Source: an uncultured Clostridia bacterium (GTDB taxonomy: Bacteria; Bacillota; Clostridia; Oscillospirales; Ruminococcaceae). Taken from it: a stretch of DNA of 32,566 bases. The stretch is taken from positions 1 to 32,566 of the forward strand of contig CANQHA010000019.1 in the NCBI GenBank assembly GCA_947623585.1. Reading direction: 5' to 3'. A model generated the notes under the pieces. It made no database searches. It was given only the letters and a program-made list of their open reading frames with translations, and was not told the origin of the DNA. The position numbers and the translations under genes are program-made. Below are positions 6,493 to 14,548 of the stretch, piece after piece. Each line of letters starts with the position of its first letter. Positions within the stretch are counted from its first letter, which is position 1.

Positions 6493-8250
6493 ATGAAAAA
6501 ACTTACTGCGCGTCTGACCGAAACGGTTTCGGCGGCGTTTGAAAAATGCGGCTACGACCCCGCCCTCGGCTCGGTCTCGGTGTCCGACCGGCTCGACCTC
6601 TGCCAGTTCCAGTGCAACGGCGCTCTTTCGGGAGCAAAAATTTATCACAAAGCGCCGATAATCATCGCAAAAGAAGTCGCGGAGGCGCTTTCGGGGGCAA
6701 GCGAGTTCTCTAAAATCGAGGCCGTGCCGCCCGGATTCATAAACCTCACGCTGTCCGACGGCTTTTTGCTCTCGGTGATAAACGAGACCGCCCGCGACGA
6801 AAACCTCGGCGTGCCTCAGTGCGAAAAGCCAGAGACCGTCGTTATCGACTACGGCGGGCCTAACGTCGCGAAGCCGCTTCACATCGGGCATCTGAGGTCG
6901 GCCATCATCGGCGAGGCGTTGAAGCGCACCGCCCGCGCGACCGGCAGAAAGGTCATCGGCGACGTGCATTTCGGCGACTGGGGCACCCCCTATGGGCTTA
7001 CTATCGCCGAGTATAAGGTCCGCCACCCCGACTGGGCCTGCTTCAAAGAGGACTTCGACCCCGAAAAGGACGTTATCCCCGATATCGACGAGGCCGAAAT
7101 GAACGAGATCTATCCGTTCGCCTCGGCAAAAAGCAAGGAAGACCCCGATTTCAAGATCGCCTCGCGCCAAACCGTCGTCGATCTTCAGAACCGCCGCCCC
7201 GGGGTATACGACCTCTGGAAAAAGATCAAGGACGTCTCGGTGGAAAGCGTCAGAAAGATATATTCAAATCTCTCGGTAGATTTTGACTGCTGGTACGGCG
7301 AATCGGATTCCGACCAATACACCGGCGAGCTGCTGAAAATCCTCACTGAAAAGGGTCTTTTGCATGAAAGCGACGGCGCTCAGGTCGTCGATGTCTCTCA
7401 GGAGGGCGACAAGATCGACGTTCCGCCCATAATAATCAAAAAGTCCGACGGCTCGTCGATTTACGCCACCTTCGACCTTGCGACGATAATTCAGCGCGAG
7501 CACGATTTCAAGCCCGATCAGATATGGTATCTCACCGACAAGCGGCAGAATCTGCACTTCGTACAGGTCTTTCGCTGCGCAAAAAAAGCGGGGCTCGTCC
7601 CCGAGACGACCGAGCTTCGGCATCTCGGCTTCGGGGCGATGACCGGGCCCGACGGCAAGCCCTTTAAGACCCGCGACGGCGGAGTTATGCAGCTCTCGAC
7701 GCTTATAAACACCGTCGAGGAGGCCGCGCTTGAAAAGCTGAAGGATTCCGAGTATATCACGGGCGACCGCCGCGAGGCCGCCCACAAGATCGGCATGGCG
7801 GCGCTGAAATTCGGCGATATGCAAAACCAGCCGCTCAAGGACTATGTTTTCGACCTTGACAAGTTCCTCTCGTTCGACGGCAAGACCGGCACCTATCTTT
7901 TATACACCGTCACGAGGATAAACTCTATTCTCAAAAAGGCCGACGTCGGCTTCGACGAGGTTTTGTGTGCCGTCGGATTTTTCGGAAAGTCTGACCGCGA
8001 CCTTGCGCTTGCCCTCGCCCTTTGCGGGGAGAGTTTTGAAAAAGCGCTCGCCGACCTTGCGCCATCGGCCCTCTGCGAAAGCGCCTACGGCGTCGCGACG
8101 GAGTTTTCGAAGTTCTATCGCGACAACAGGATACTCTCGGAGGGAGACCCCGAAAAACGCGCCTCGTGGCTTGCGCTCTGCCTGCTGACCCGCCGCCTGC
8201 TCGTCAAGCTGCTCGATTGCCTCGGCATCGAGACGGTCGAAAATATGTGA
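6493..8250 (+). CDS. argS: Arginyl-tRNA synthetase
   Basis: The 585-residue class I synthetase charges tRNA-Arg. It shows the N-terminal Add-1 domain (about 1-100), the HIGH signature at residues 130-133 (KPLHIGHLRSA), the GDVHFGDWGTPYG segment typical of ArgS and a C-terminal DALR anticodon-binding helical domain from about 465. Length is normal for the family. AAAGGAAG precedes the start. It has its own promoter and a strong terminator, and stands divergent from the SPFH operon. It is a housekeeping gene and marks this side of the phage-like module as chromosomal. Confidence 0.97.
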   Translation: MKKLTARLTETVSAAFEKCGYDPALGSVSVSDRLDLCQFQCNGALSGAKIYHKAPIIIAKEVAEALSGASEFSKIEAVPPGFINLTLSDGFLLSVINETARDENLGVPQCEKPETVVIDYGGPNVAKPLHIGHLRSAIIGEALKRTARATGRKVIGDVHFGDWGTPYGLTIAEYKVRHPDWACFKEDFDPEKDVIPDIDEAEMNEIYPFASAKSKEDPDFKIASRQTVVDLQNRRPGVYDLWKKIKDVSVESVRKIYSNLSVDFDCWYGESDSDQYTGELLKILTEKGLLHESDGAQVVDVSQEGDKIDVPPIIIKKSDGSSIYATFDLATIIQREHDFKPDQIWYLTDKRQNLHFVQVFRCAKKAGLVPETTELRHLGFGAMTGPDGKPFKTRDGGVMQLSTLINTVEEAALEKLKDSEYITGDRREAAHKIGMAALKFGDMQNQPLKDYVFDLDKFLSFDGKTGTYLLYTVTRINSILKKADVGFDEVLCAVGFFGKSDRDLALALALCGESFEKALADLAPSALCESAYGVATEFSKFYRDNRILSEGDPEKRASWLALCLLTRRLLVKLLDCLGIETVENM

Positions 8251-8281
8251 GCGCGGCAGCTTAAATTCAATATTTTAAAAG

Positions 8282-8314
8282 GACGGTATCGTTTTAAAGA
8301 TACCGTCTTTTTTT
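8282..8314 (+). terminator. Terminator of argS
   Basis: GACGGTATC and GATACCGTC pair around a 7-nt loop and are followed by seven T residues. Confidence 0.9.
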
Positions 8315-8359
8315 GTACGAGAAAAATTTCCAAAAATTGTAAGATAAACTATATTAACT

Positions 8360-8433
8360 GTCCGTACAAACGGACTTCAGAGACGTTTTTGAAAAAAGTT
8401 TTTAAAAAGTTGTACGAAAGCGTACAACTTTTT
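8360..8433 (+). promoter_or_regulatory. Two hairpins just ahead of the phage-like operon
   Basis: GTCCGT-ACAA-ACGGAC (8360-8375) is a small hairpin. AAAAAGTTGTACG-AAAG-CGTACAACTTTTT (8404-8433) is a perfect 13-bp stem with a terminal T run, a terminator or attenuator by structure. It ends about 8 nt before the ribosome site of the first phage gene. No good promoter was found between the argS terminator and the GTG at 8452, so expression may depend on read-through or an unusual promoter. Confidence 0.65.
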
Positions 8434-8451
8434 GCGGTTTCGGAGGTATAA

Positions 8452-8973
8452 GTGAAAGGCATTTTCAAAAACAGCCTTTCGGAAAGGAAGCGATTTGAAA
8501 GCATGAAAAAAGAAAAGGACGGCGACTGCCGTCTTAAAGACTTCGCGGGGCTTTGTATGCACCTCGGAAACCCTCAGGAAGCCGCGATAAACGTCGGCGT
8601 CGATCCGAGAAGATCTCTGAGCGAGGGGCTTAAAATGATGAACACCCCAGAATTCCGGCGCTTCGGCAAAGCGGGCAAAAAGCGGGGGCCTCAAAGCAAC
8701 GCGGTCGGCGGGCTGAGGCGGCTCGCATTCGGAAGGATCAACGACGCGCTTGAGCTTTTGAAAGACGATTTTTGCTTCGACCACGCCGAAAAGCTCGATC
8801 TTTTCAACGTCTCCGAGATCAAGCGCGCAAAGGGCGGCGGAGTCGAGGTCAAATTCTTCGACCGGCTTGAAGCGCTTGAAAAGCTCGCCGAGCTTGAAAG
8901 TGCCGAACGCGGCGAAACCGGCGCCGACAGCTTCTTCACCGCGCTGAGAAAATCCGCTGCGGACGACGCCTGA
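8452..8973 (+). CDS. Putative phage terminase small subunit
   Basis: The 173-residue protein starts with GTG, preceded by CGGAGG at a 7-nt spacing. Its N-terminal half (SLSERKRFESMKKEKDGDCR; LGNPQEAAINVGVD) resembles the short DNA-recognition helices of terminase small subunits, and the C-terminal half is charged and helical. The assignment relies strongly on position: the stop codon overlaps the ATG of the terminase large subunit, the standard order in tailed phages. Terminase small subunits select the DNA to be packaged. No homologue was recognised by name. Confidence 0.65.
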   Translation: MKGIFKNSLSERKRFESMKKEKDGDCRLKDFAGLCMHLGNPQEAAINVGVDPRRSLSEGLKMMNTPEFRRFGKAGKKRGPQSNAVGGLRRLAFGRINDALELLKDDFCFDHAEKLDLFNVSEIKRAKGGGVEVKFFDRLEALEKLAELESAERGETGADSFFTALRKSAADDA

Positions 8974-10220
8974 TGTGGAGCTTTAAAAGTTTTTCTCCGA
9001 AGCAGAAAAAGGTGCTGAACTGGTGGCTCGACCCGAAAACCTCGAACCGCTGCGCGATAATCTGCGACGGAGCGGTAAGAAGCGGCAAGACCCTTTCGAT
9101 GGGCGTATCCTTTGTTCTGTGGGCGACGGCCTGCTTTAGCGGAGCGGATTTTGCCATCTGCGGAAAGACCATCGTTTCGATAAAAAGAAACCTCGTTGAC
9201 GAGCTGGTGAGATTTCTCGCGGGCGGAGGCTTTGAGGTGAACGTCAAGGTCTCAAAAAACTGCTTCACCGTCAAATATCGCGGCTCTGAGAACAGATTTT
9301 GGCTTTTCGGCGGAAAGGACGAGGGCTCGGCGGCGCTTATTCAAGGAATGACTCTCGGCGGGGTGCTTTTGGACGAGGTCGCGCTTATGCCGCGGTCTTT
9401 CGTCGAGCAGGCGCTCGCAAGATGCTCGAAGACCGGCTCGAAGTTTTGGTTCAACTGCAACCCCGAGAACCCCTCGAACTGGTTCTACCGCGAATGGATC
9501 AAAAAGGCCGACGCAAAAAACGCGCTCTATCTTCATTTCACCATGGACGACAATCCGTCGCTCAGCGATGATGTCAAAAGGCGCTATGAAACGCTTTACA
9601 GCGGCGCGTTCTATCGGCGGTTCGTCCTCGGCGAGTGGACCTCTTTGAGCGGAGCGGTTTATCCGATGTTCAAAGAAAGCGTTCATGTCGTTTCCGGCTG
9701 CCCCGAGTGCTCAAAATTCGTCGTCAGCTGCGACTACGGCACCGTCAACCCCTGTTCTTTCGGGCTTTGGGGAGAAAGCGGCGGGGTCTGGTATCGGCTG
9801 AGGGAATATTATTTTTCCTCAAAGCGCGAGGGCGAGCAGCGAACCGATGAAGAACACTACCGCGCGCTCGAAAGTCTCTGCGAGGGCGCGGAGCCGGAGG
9901 CGGTCATAATCGACCCCTCGGCCGCAAGTTTTATCGAATGTGTCAGGCGGCACGGAAGATTTTGCGCCATGCCCGCCGAAAACGACGTCATCAACGGCAT
10001 AAGGCGGGTGTGCGACGCTCTCAGAAGCGGAAAGATCAAAATCTGCGACTCATGCGCTGACTGTATCCGCGAGTTTTCCTCCTATCGCTGGAACGAGCGC
10101 GGGGGCCGCGACGGAGTCGTCAAAGAAAACGACCATGCGATGGACGACTTGAGATACTTCGTTTCGACGTATCTGTATAAAAACGACGGCGACTGGTATT
10201 TTGAATCGGTCGAAAGATAA
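8973..10220 (+). CDS. Phage terminase large subunit
   Basis: The 415-residue packaging motor has an ATPase domain with Walker A (GAVRSGKT, 33-40) and Walker B (VLLDE, 131-135), and a C-terminal RNase H-like nuclease with the expected acidic residues at D254 (SCDYG), D314 (IIDPS) and D391/D392 (HAMDDLRYF). All catalytic residues are present and the length is normal for PBSX/Terminase_6-type proteins, so nothing marks it as a pseudogene. It overlaps the small subunit by 1 nt and precedes the portal gene, as in tailed phages. It would pump DNA into procapsids through the portal. Confidence 0.93.
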   Translation: MWSFKSFSPKQKKVLNWWLDPKTSNRCAIICDGAVRSGKTLSMGVSFVLWATACFSGADFAICGKTIVSIKRNLVDELVRFLAGGGFEVNVKVSKNCFTVKYRGSENRFWLFGGKDEGSAALIQGMTLGGVLLDEVALMPRSFVEQALARCSKTGSKFWFNCNPENPSNWFYREWIKKADAKNALYLHFTMDDNPSLSDDVKRRYETLYSGAFYRRFVLGEWTSLSGAVYPMFKESVHVVSGCPECSKFVVSCDYGTVNPCSFGLWGESGGVWYRLREYYFSSKREGEQRTDEEHYRALESLCEGAEPEAVIIDPSAASFIECVRRHGRFCAMPAENDVINGIRRVCDALRSGKIKICDSCADCIREFSSYRWNERGGRDGVVKENDHAMDDLRYFVSTYLYKNDGDWYFESVER

Positions 10221-10275
10221 GAGACGGGCGGGAGGGCGGGATTTATATATAAAAAATTTTAAAGGAAGTGAAATT

Positions 10276-11430
10276 TTGGCTATTTTTTCAAAAGCAAAGA
10301 GTGCAAAAACCGATTTCGGCGCCGAAACGCCGACCCGAAGCGGCGGCTTCAGGCTTGCGGCCTCGGCGGGCTGCTGCGAAAAGGAGCTTTATGCAAGTCT
10401 TCGCGAGCAGGTGCCGGTCATCGACGCCTGCATCGGAAAGATAATAAGGCTGGTCGGCGGGTTCAGGGCGGTCGCGGAGGAGCCGGAATATCAAAGCGGG
10501 CTTGACCGATTCGTCAAAAACGTTCGGGTAGGCTCGTCGGGCACCGGGCTCCAGACCTTTTTGGACTGCTACCTCGACTCTTTACTGACATACGGCTGCG
10601 CTCTGGGAGAAATAGTTCCGAACAGGCGCAAAACGGCCGTCTCGGGGCTTTACATCGCTCCGGTCAGAAAAATGGACATCCGCGAGGGAAGAACGCCCAT
10701 GTCAAGGGAATATTTTCCGTCGCCGGGAGAAAAGCCCATCGTGCTCAAGCACCCCGAAAATATAGTTTTTACGGCTCTTTCCCCGACCCCGGAATGTCCC
10801 TCGGGCGTGTCGCTTCTCAGAGGGCTGCCCGCGCTTTCGGCGATACTTCTCAGGATCTACGAGTGCGTCGGTCAGAACTTCGACCGCGTCGGAAACGTTC
10901 GCTATGCGGTGACATATAAGCCGACGGCGGACAACGGCGACCGCGCTTTTGCCCGCGAACGCGCAAAGCAGATCGCAAAGGAATGGTCGAGCGGGATGTC
11001 GGCCATGAAAAACGGCGAGATACGCGACTTTGTGGCCGTCGGAGACGTCGGCATAAAGGTCATCGGCGCCGACAACCAGATCATAGACACCGAAGTGCCG
11101 GTGCGGCAGATACTCGAACAGCTCATTTCAAAGCTCGGCATTCCGCCTTTTTTGCTCGGGCTGAGCTGGAGCACCTCGGAGAGAATGTCTTCTCAGCAAA
11201 ACGACATTCTCACCAGCGAGCTTGAATATTACAGGCGGCTGCTCGAACCCGTCGTCGAAAAGATATGCACGGCATATCTCAGACTTGCGGGAAGCGCCGG
11301 AGGAGTTTCGGTGGACTGGTGCAACATCGACCTTCAGGACGAATCGGAGCTTGCGCTTGCAAGGCTCAGAAACGCTCAGGCAAGGGCGATCGAAATTTCA
11401 AACGAAAAGGAGGAAAAACAAAATGTCTGA
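10276..11430 (+). CDS. Phage portal protein
   Basis: The protein of about 384 residues belongs by position and appearance to the portal family, the dodecameric ring through which DNA enters and leaves the capsid. Typical features are the early QVPVIDACIGKIIRLVGGF segment, the central alpha/beta region ending in ISKLGIPPFLLGLSWSTSERMSSQQ and the C-terminal helical crown. The open frame reaches back to 10201 inside the terminase gene, but the only well-placed ribosome site (AAAGGAAGTG, 10260-10269) fits a TTG at 10276, so that start is chosen. It overlaps the next gene by 8 nt. Confidence 0.88.
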   Translation: MAIFSKAKSAKTDFGAETPTRSGGFRLAASAGCCEKELYASLREQVPVIDACIGKIIRLVGGFRAVAEEPEYQSGLDRFVKNVRVGSSGTGLQTFLDCYLDSLLTYGCALGEIVPNRRKTAVSGLYIAPVRKMDIREGRTPMSREYFPSPGEKPIVLKHPENIVFTALSPTPECPSGVSLLRGLPALSAILLRIYECVGQNFDRVGNVRYAVTYKPTADNGDRAFARERAKQIAKEWSSGMSAMKNGEIRDFVAVGDVGIKVIGADNQIIDTEVPVRQILEQLISKLGIPPFLLGLSWSTSERMSSQQNDILTSELEYYRRLLEPVVEKICTAYLRLAGSAGGVSVDWCNIDLQDESELALARLRNAQARAIEISNEKEEKQNV

Positions 11431-12262
11431 AAACAGAATGGAGAAGATAAACCGCTTTACCCGCCGCCCTCTAAAAGAGGAGGAGGTCTACTGCTTTCCG
11501 GTGATACTCTGCGACAACGAGATAGACCGCGACTGCGAAAAGTTCTCGTTAAACGCTCTTAAAAAGCTGGCCGAGCTTTTCATCGGAAAAACCGGCATCT
11601 TCAACCACGACCCCAAGGGCGAAAACCAGACCGCCCGAATATATCACACCGAGGTCTGCTCGGACCCCGCCCGCAAGACCCTTGACGGCGAAGCATATCA
11701 CTATCTTCGCGCCGAGGCTTATATGGTCAGGACCGACTCGAACAAAGACCTCATTCGCGAGATAGACGGCGGCATAAAAAAAGAAGTCTCGGTCGGCTGC
11801 TCGGTCGCAAAGGAGATATGCTCGATTTGCGGAAAAGACCGAAAGACCGGCGAGTGCGCTCACCGAAAGGGCAGGGTCTATAACGGCAAAAGGTGCTTTT
11901 ATATCCTCGAGCAGCCCACCGACGCCTTTGAATGGAGCTTTGTCGCGGTGCCTGCTCAGAAAAACGCGGGCGTCACGAAAAAATACTCCGAAAAGACCGA
12001 GGAGAAAAGCCTCGGCGGCGAAAACGTCTTTGAAGCCCTCTGCGACGATCTCAAGCGCGACATACTCAGGCTGTCGTTTCTCAGCGGAGACGGAATACCC
12101 GTCAAGCTGACTAAAGCGGCGCTGATGAGAATGGAGCCCGAGGAGCTTTTGGAGATGAAACGCGCTCTTTCGGACAGCGAATATTCAAAAGAAGAAGGAG
12201 AACTTGAAAAAGCTCTCAAAAAGACAAAAGAAACCGAAGCCAACAACAGCTTCAGAATTTAA
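11423..12262 (+). CDS. Prohead maturation protease / scaffold-like protein
   Basis: The 279-residue protein sits between portal and capsid genes, the usual place of HK97-type prohead proteases. Candidate catalytic residues are H62 in IFNHDP and a serine in EVSVGCSV (S123 or S127). An unusual cysteine/histidine cluster follows (CSICGKDRKTGECAHRKG, C133, C136, C145, H147), suggestive of a bound zinc. The C-terminal 90 residues are charged and helical, like a fused scaffold. GGAGG lies upstream; the longer open frame from 11222 is a shadow inside the portal gene. The protease call is inferred from motif and order. Confidence 0.75.
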   Translation: MSENRMEKINRFTRRPLKEEEVYCFPVILCDNEIDRDCEKFSLNALKKLAELFIGKTGIFNHDPKGENQTARIYHTEVCSDPARKTLDGEAYHYLRAEAYMVRTDSNKDLIREIDGGIKKEVSVGCSVAKEICSICGKDRKTGECAHRKGRVYNGKRCFYILEQPTDAFEWSFVAVPAQKNAGVTKKYSEKTEEKSLGGENVFEALCDDLKRDILRLSFLSGDGIPVKLTKAALMRMEPEELLEMKRALSDSEYSKEEGELEKALKKTKETEANNSFRI

Positions 12263-12283
12263 AACAAAGAAAGGAAACTGATT

Positions 12284-13255
12284 ATGTATACCGATATCAC
12301 ACTTGAAAAAGGACTTTACAACATTTGCGGAAAGAGTTTCACCGAGGCTCTTTCCGAGCTTGACGCCGACGAGAACTACGTCGGCACCGAGCTTGAGGGG
12401 CTCGACGCCTTTGAGCGCCAGCTCAAGCGCTTTGACATCAAGGTCAGCGGCGCAAATTCCGACAGGGTCGAGAAATTCTTCACCACCACCCAGTCCGCCG
12501 TGCTCTTCCCCGAATTCGTTCGCAGATGCATCAAGGCGGGCATGGACCAGGCGTCGGTGCTCGATCACATCTCCGCCGCAAAGACCTATACCGACGGTAT
12601 TGACTACCGCGGTTTGAAGATCACCAAAAACGGCGCCGATTCTGCGGTCGATCCCGGAAGCGCCCTGCAGATCACCTCTGTCGAGAACGCCGCCGAGACC
12701 GTCTCGGTCAGCAAATACGGCAGACAGATCCAAGCCGTCTATGAGGTCATAAGAAAGCAGCGCCTCGATCTTTTCGCCGTCGTTCTCAAAGCCACCGGCG
12801 CTCAGATATCCTCGGCGATAAACCTTGCCGCAGTGACCGCGCTTTATACCGGCGCTTCTTCCTCATCCGCCGCCGGGGCGACCCCGACCTATGCCGAGCT
12901 CGCTTCGTTCTGGGCCTCGATGACCGGTCACAACATGACCGCGATGCTCGTTTCGCCCGCAACCATGGCGGCTATCCTTGCTCTTGAAGAGATGAAGGAT
13001 TGCAGCGGCGACCTCGGAAACGGCGTCGTCAACACGCCCTACGGCGTTAAGCTGATAAAGTGCTCGGGCATGAGTGACGAATATGCGATCGGCGTTGATT
13101 CTTCAAGCGCGCTTGAGACCGTTTTCGGCAGCGACGTGGTCGTTGACAGCGACAAGCTGATCTCGACCCAGATCGACTGCATCGCGTTCTCGGTAAGCGT
13201 CGGCTTCTCGAAGATCTATTCCGACGCGGTCAAGGTCCTCAGCTTCACCGTCTGA
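12284..13255 (+). CDS. Major capsid protein (HK97-fold, inferred)
   Basis: The 323-residue protein follows the protease gene by 21 nt, with AAAGGAAA before its ATG. It has the look of HK97-type capsid proteins: a helical N-terminal arm, a peripheral-domain stretch with QTSAVLF-like and VSKYGRQIQAVYEVIRKQRLD segments, and a C-terminal axial domain with GVKLIKCSGM and a closing beta strand (AFSVSVGFSKIYSDAVKVLSF). It would form the icosahedral shell. Immediately downstream comes a block of four GC-rich hairpins. No frameshift or truncation is seen. Confidence 0.82.
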   Translation: MYTDITLEKGLYNICGKSFTEALSELDADENYVGTELEGLDAFERQLKRFDIKVSGANSDRVEKFFTTTQSAVLFPEFVRRCIKAGMDQASVLDHISAAKTYTDGIDYRGLKITKNGADSAVDPGSALQITSVENAAETVSVSKYGRQIQAVYEVIRKQRLDLFAVVLKATGAQISSAINLAAVTALYTGASSSSAAGATPTYAELASFWASMTGHNMTAMLVSPATMAAILALEEMKDCSGDLGNGVVNTPYGVKLIKCSGMSDEYAIGVDSSSALETVFGSDVVVDSDKLISTQIDCIAFSVSVGFSKIYSDAVKVLSFTV

Positions 13256-13284
13256 GCCGCTTGAAAGCGCGGGCGAAGCCGCGT

Positions 13285-13389
13285 TCGCGAGGGAGGCGGC
13301 TTCGCCGCCCCCCTCGCGAGGCGACGCCCCTTCGGGGCGTCGCAGCCCGCTCCCCCAAAAGGGGGGAGCGGGTCCGCGGCTTCGCCGCG
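13285..13389. repeat. Block of four GC-rich hairpins inside the phage operon
   Basis: Four consecutive strong inverted repeats fill the gap between capsid and connector genes: about 13285-13319 (16-bp stem with one mismatch, loop TTC), 13321-13343 (GCGACGCCCC/GGGGCGTCGC, loop TTC), 13346-13372 (CCCGCTCCCCC/GGGGGAGCGGG) and 13375-13389 (CGCGGC/GCCGCG, loop TTC). The GGC-TTC-GCC style loops recur in other intergenic repeats of this window. They may stabilise the capsid message, cause partial termination, or be an inserted repeat. Confidence 0.8.
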
Positions 13390-13419
13390 CGCAGGCACCC
13401 GAATGAAAGGAATGATTTT

Positions 13420-13812
13420 ATGAACCGACCCGATTTTGAAAACGTGTCAGCGATCTTTCAGAAGCTCGCTCGCCTTACCGACGAGGAAGCCCTCGCCTAT
13501 AAGCCGACGGTCGCGCAGGCCGAGGCTTATTTTCTCAGGCTTTTGCTGAGAGACCCCGCCGACGAAAACGAAAAAAGCCTCTGCGAATACGCCTGCGCCT
13601 GCAAAGCCTATTTAGACTATACCGTTTTGCAGGCGGCCTCGCAAAAGGCCGACTCGACCCAGATCGGCGGAGTTGCGGCGCGGGTCGCCGGCGATAAAAC
13701 CGTTTTGAACGCCGAAAGAAATATGTACGACGCGTTCGCGGCGCTCGCCCCGGGGCTTGTCAGAGACGACGGGTTTATTTTTGAGGGGACGGGTGATCGC
13801 TGTGACCGATGA
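13420..13812 (+). CDS. Putative head-tail connector protein
   Basis: The 130-residue, mostly helical protein starts MNRPDFENVSAIFQKLARLT; GAAAGGA lies before the ATG at 13420. An open frame extends to 13261 through the hairpin block but has no start signal. Small helical proteins right after the capsid gene are typically head completion or connector proteins of the gp6 type; that is an inference from position and composition (KLARLTDEEALAYKPTVAQAEAYFLRLL; YACACKAYLDYTVLQ). Its 3' end overlaps the next gene. Confidence 0.6.
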   Translation: MNRPDFENVSAIFQKLARLTDEEALAYKPTVAQAEAYFLRLLLRDPADENEKSLCEYACACKAYLDYTVLQAASQKADSTQIGGVAARVAGDKTVLNAERNMYDAFAALAPGLVRDDGFIFEGTGDRCDR

Positions 13813-14548
13813 GAGAGAAAACCTCATAAAACAGGCGCTTGAGGGCTGTTTCGACCGCGTTTTGGGGCTTTTTGACGGCATAAATATGCCCGAGCACCGA
13901 AACGAGCTTCTCTGCTTTTTCGGAATTGAAAGCTACCGGCTTTCCGAACCCAAGCCCTCGGGCGACGGAGCGCAGCGCTCGGCGGAGATAAAATATGCCG
14001 TCAGGGCGCTTTCAAAGCGCAATATGTCCGCCGAGGAGTTTTGCAGATTCTTCGACGAGACCGTAATTCCGGCTATCGAAAACTGCGGCGCGGGTATCAA
14101 AGAGATAAAGCGCGAGCCTTGCGAATTTTCAAAGGAGCACGGATGCCACGCTCTCTCGGCGATACTCACCGCCGTGACCGAGGCCGCCACCGAGGACGTC
14201 CCCGAAAAAATACCCTTTTTGCTCGGCACGCAGAGCTTTGACTTTATAAGCTCGTTCGAGATTAAGCGCGAAATAAAGACCGTCGAGATCCCCACCCTCG
14301 GAAGCGGCATAAGAACAAGGATGATCGGCTCAAGGCCCGTGAAAATTATTCTTCGGGGAGAGTCGTCAAACGGCGGACTTTCCGCCGCCTATACCTCCTT
14401 GGCGGCCTATTACGGCGCGCTTATTCCGACAATGACCATGAACGGAATGACTTTCGGCGGAATGGCGCTGTCGCTTTTGTCGCTTTCCGGCTCGGCGGGA
14501 GGAGCGTCAAAACTCACCGCCGAATTCACGGAGGTGAACGAGGCTTGA
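13793..14548 (+). CDS. Phage structural protein, possibly tail or connector, unknown
   Basis: A protein of about 251 residues if the GTG at 13793 is used (GAGGGG just upstream); a GTG at 13802 is an alternative. The N-terminal half is helical and acidic. The C-terminal part (EIPTLGSGIRTRMIGSRPVKIILRGES; YTSLAAYYGALIPTMTMNGMTFGGMALSLLSLSG) is a beta-rich stretch reminiscent of small tail or baseplate proteins, but no family was recognised. It overlaps both neighbours (20 and 4 nt), so it belongs to the same tightly coupled operon. Confidence 0.6.
   Translation: MIAVTDERENLIKQALEGCFDRVLGLFDGINMPEHRNELLCFFGIESYRLSEPKPSGDGAQRSAEIKYAVRALSKRNMSAEEFCRFFDETVIPAIENCGAGIKEIKREPCEFSKEHGCHALSAILTAVTEAATEDVPEKIPFLLGTQSFDFISSFEIKREIKTVEIPTLGSGIRTRMIGSRPVKIILRGESSNGGLSAAYTSLAAYYGALIPTMTMNGMTFGGMALSLLSLSGSAGGASKLTAEFTEVNEA

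Noticed and set aside
8404-8433. Attachment site of an integrated phage
   Set aside because: No second copy of the sequence is found at the right edge near 15480 and there is no integrase; a hairpin terminator or attenuator explains it better.
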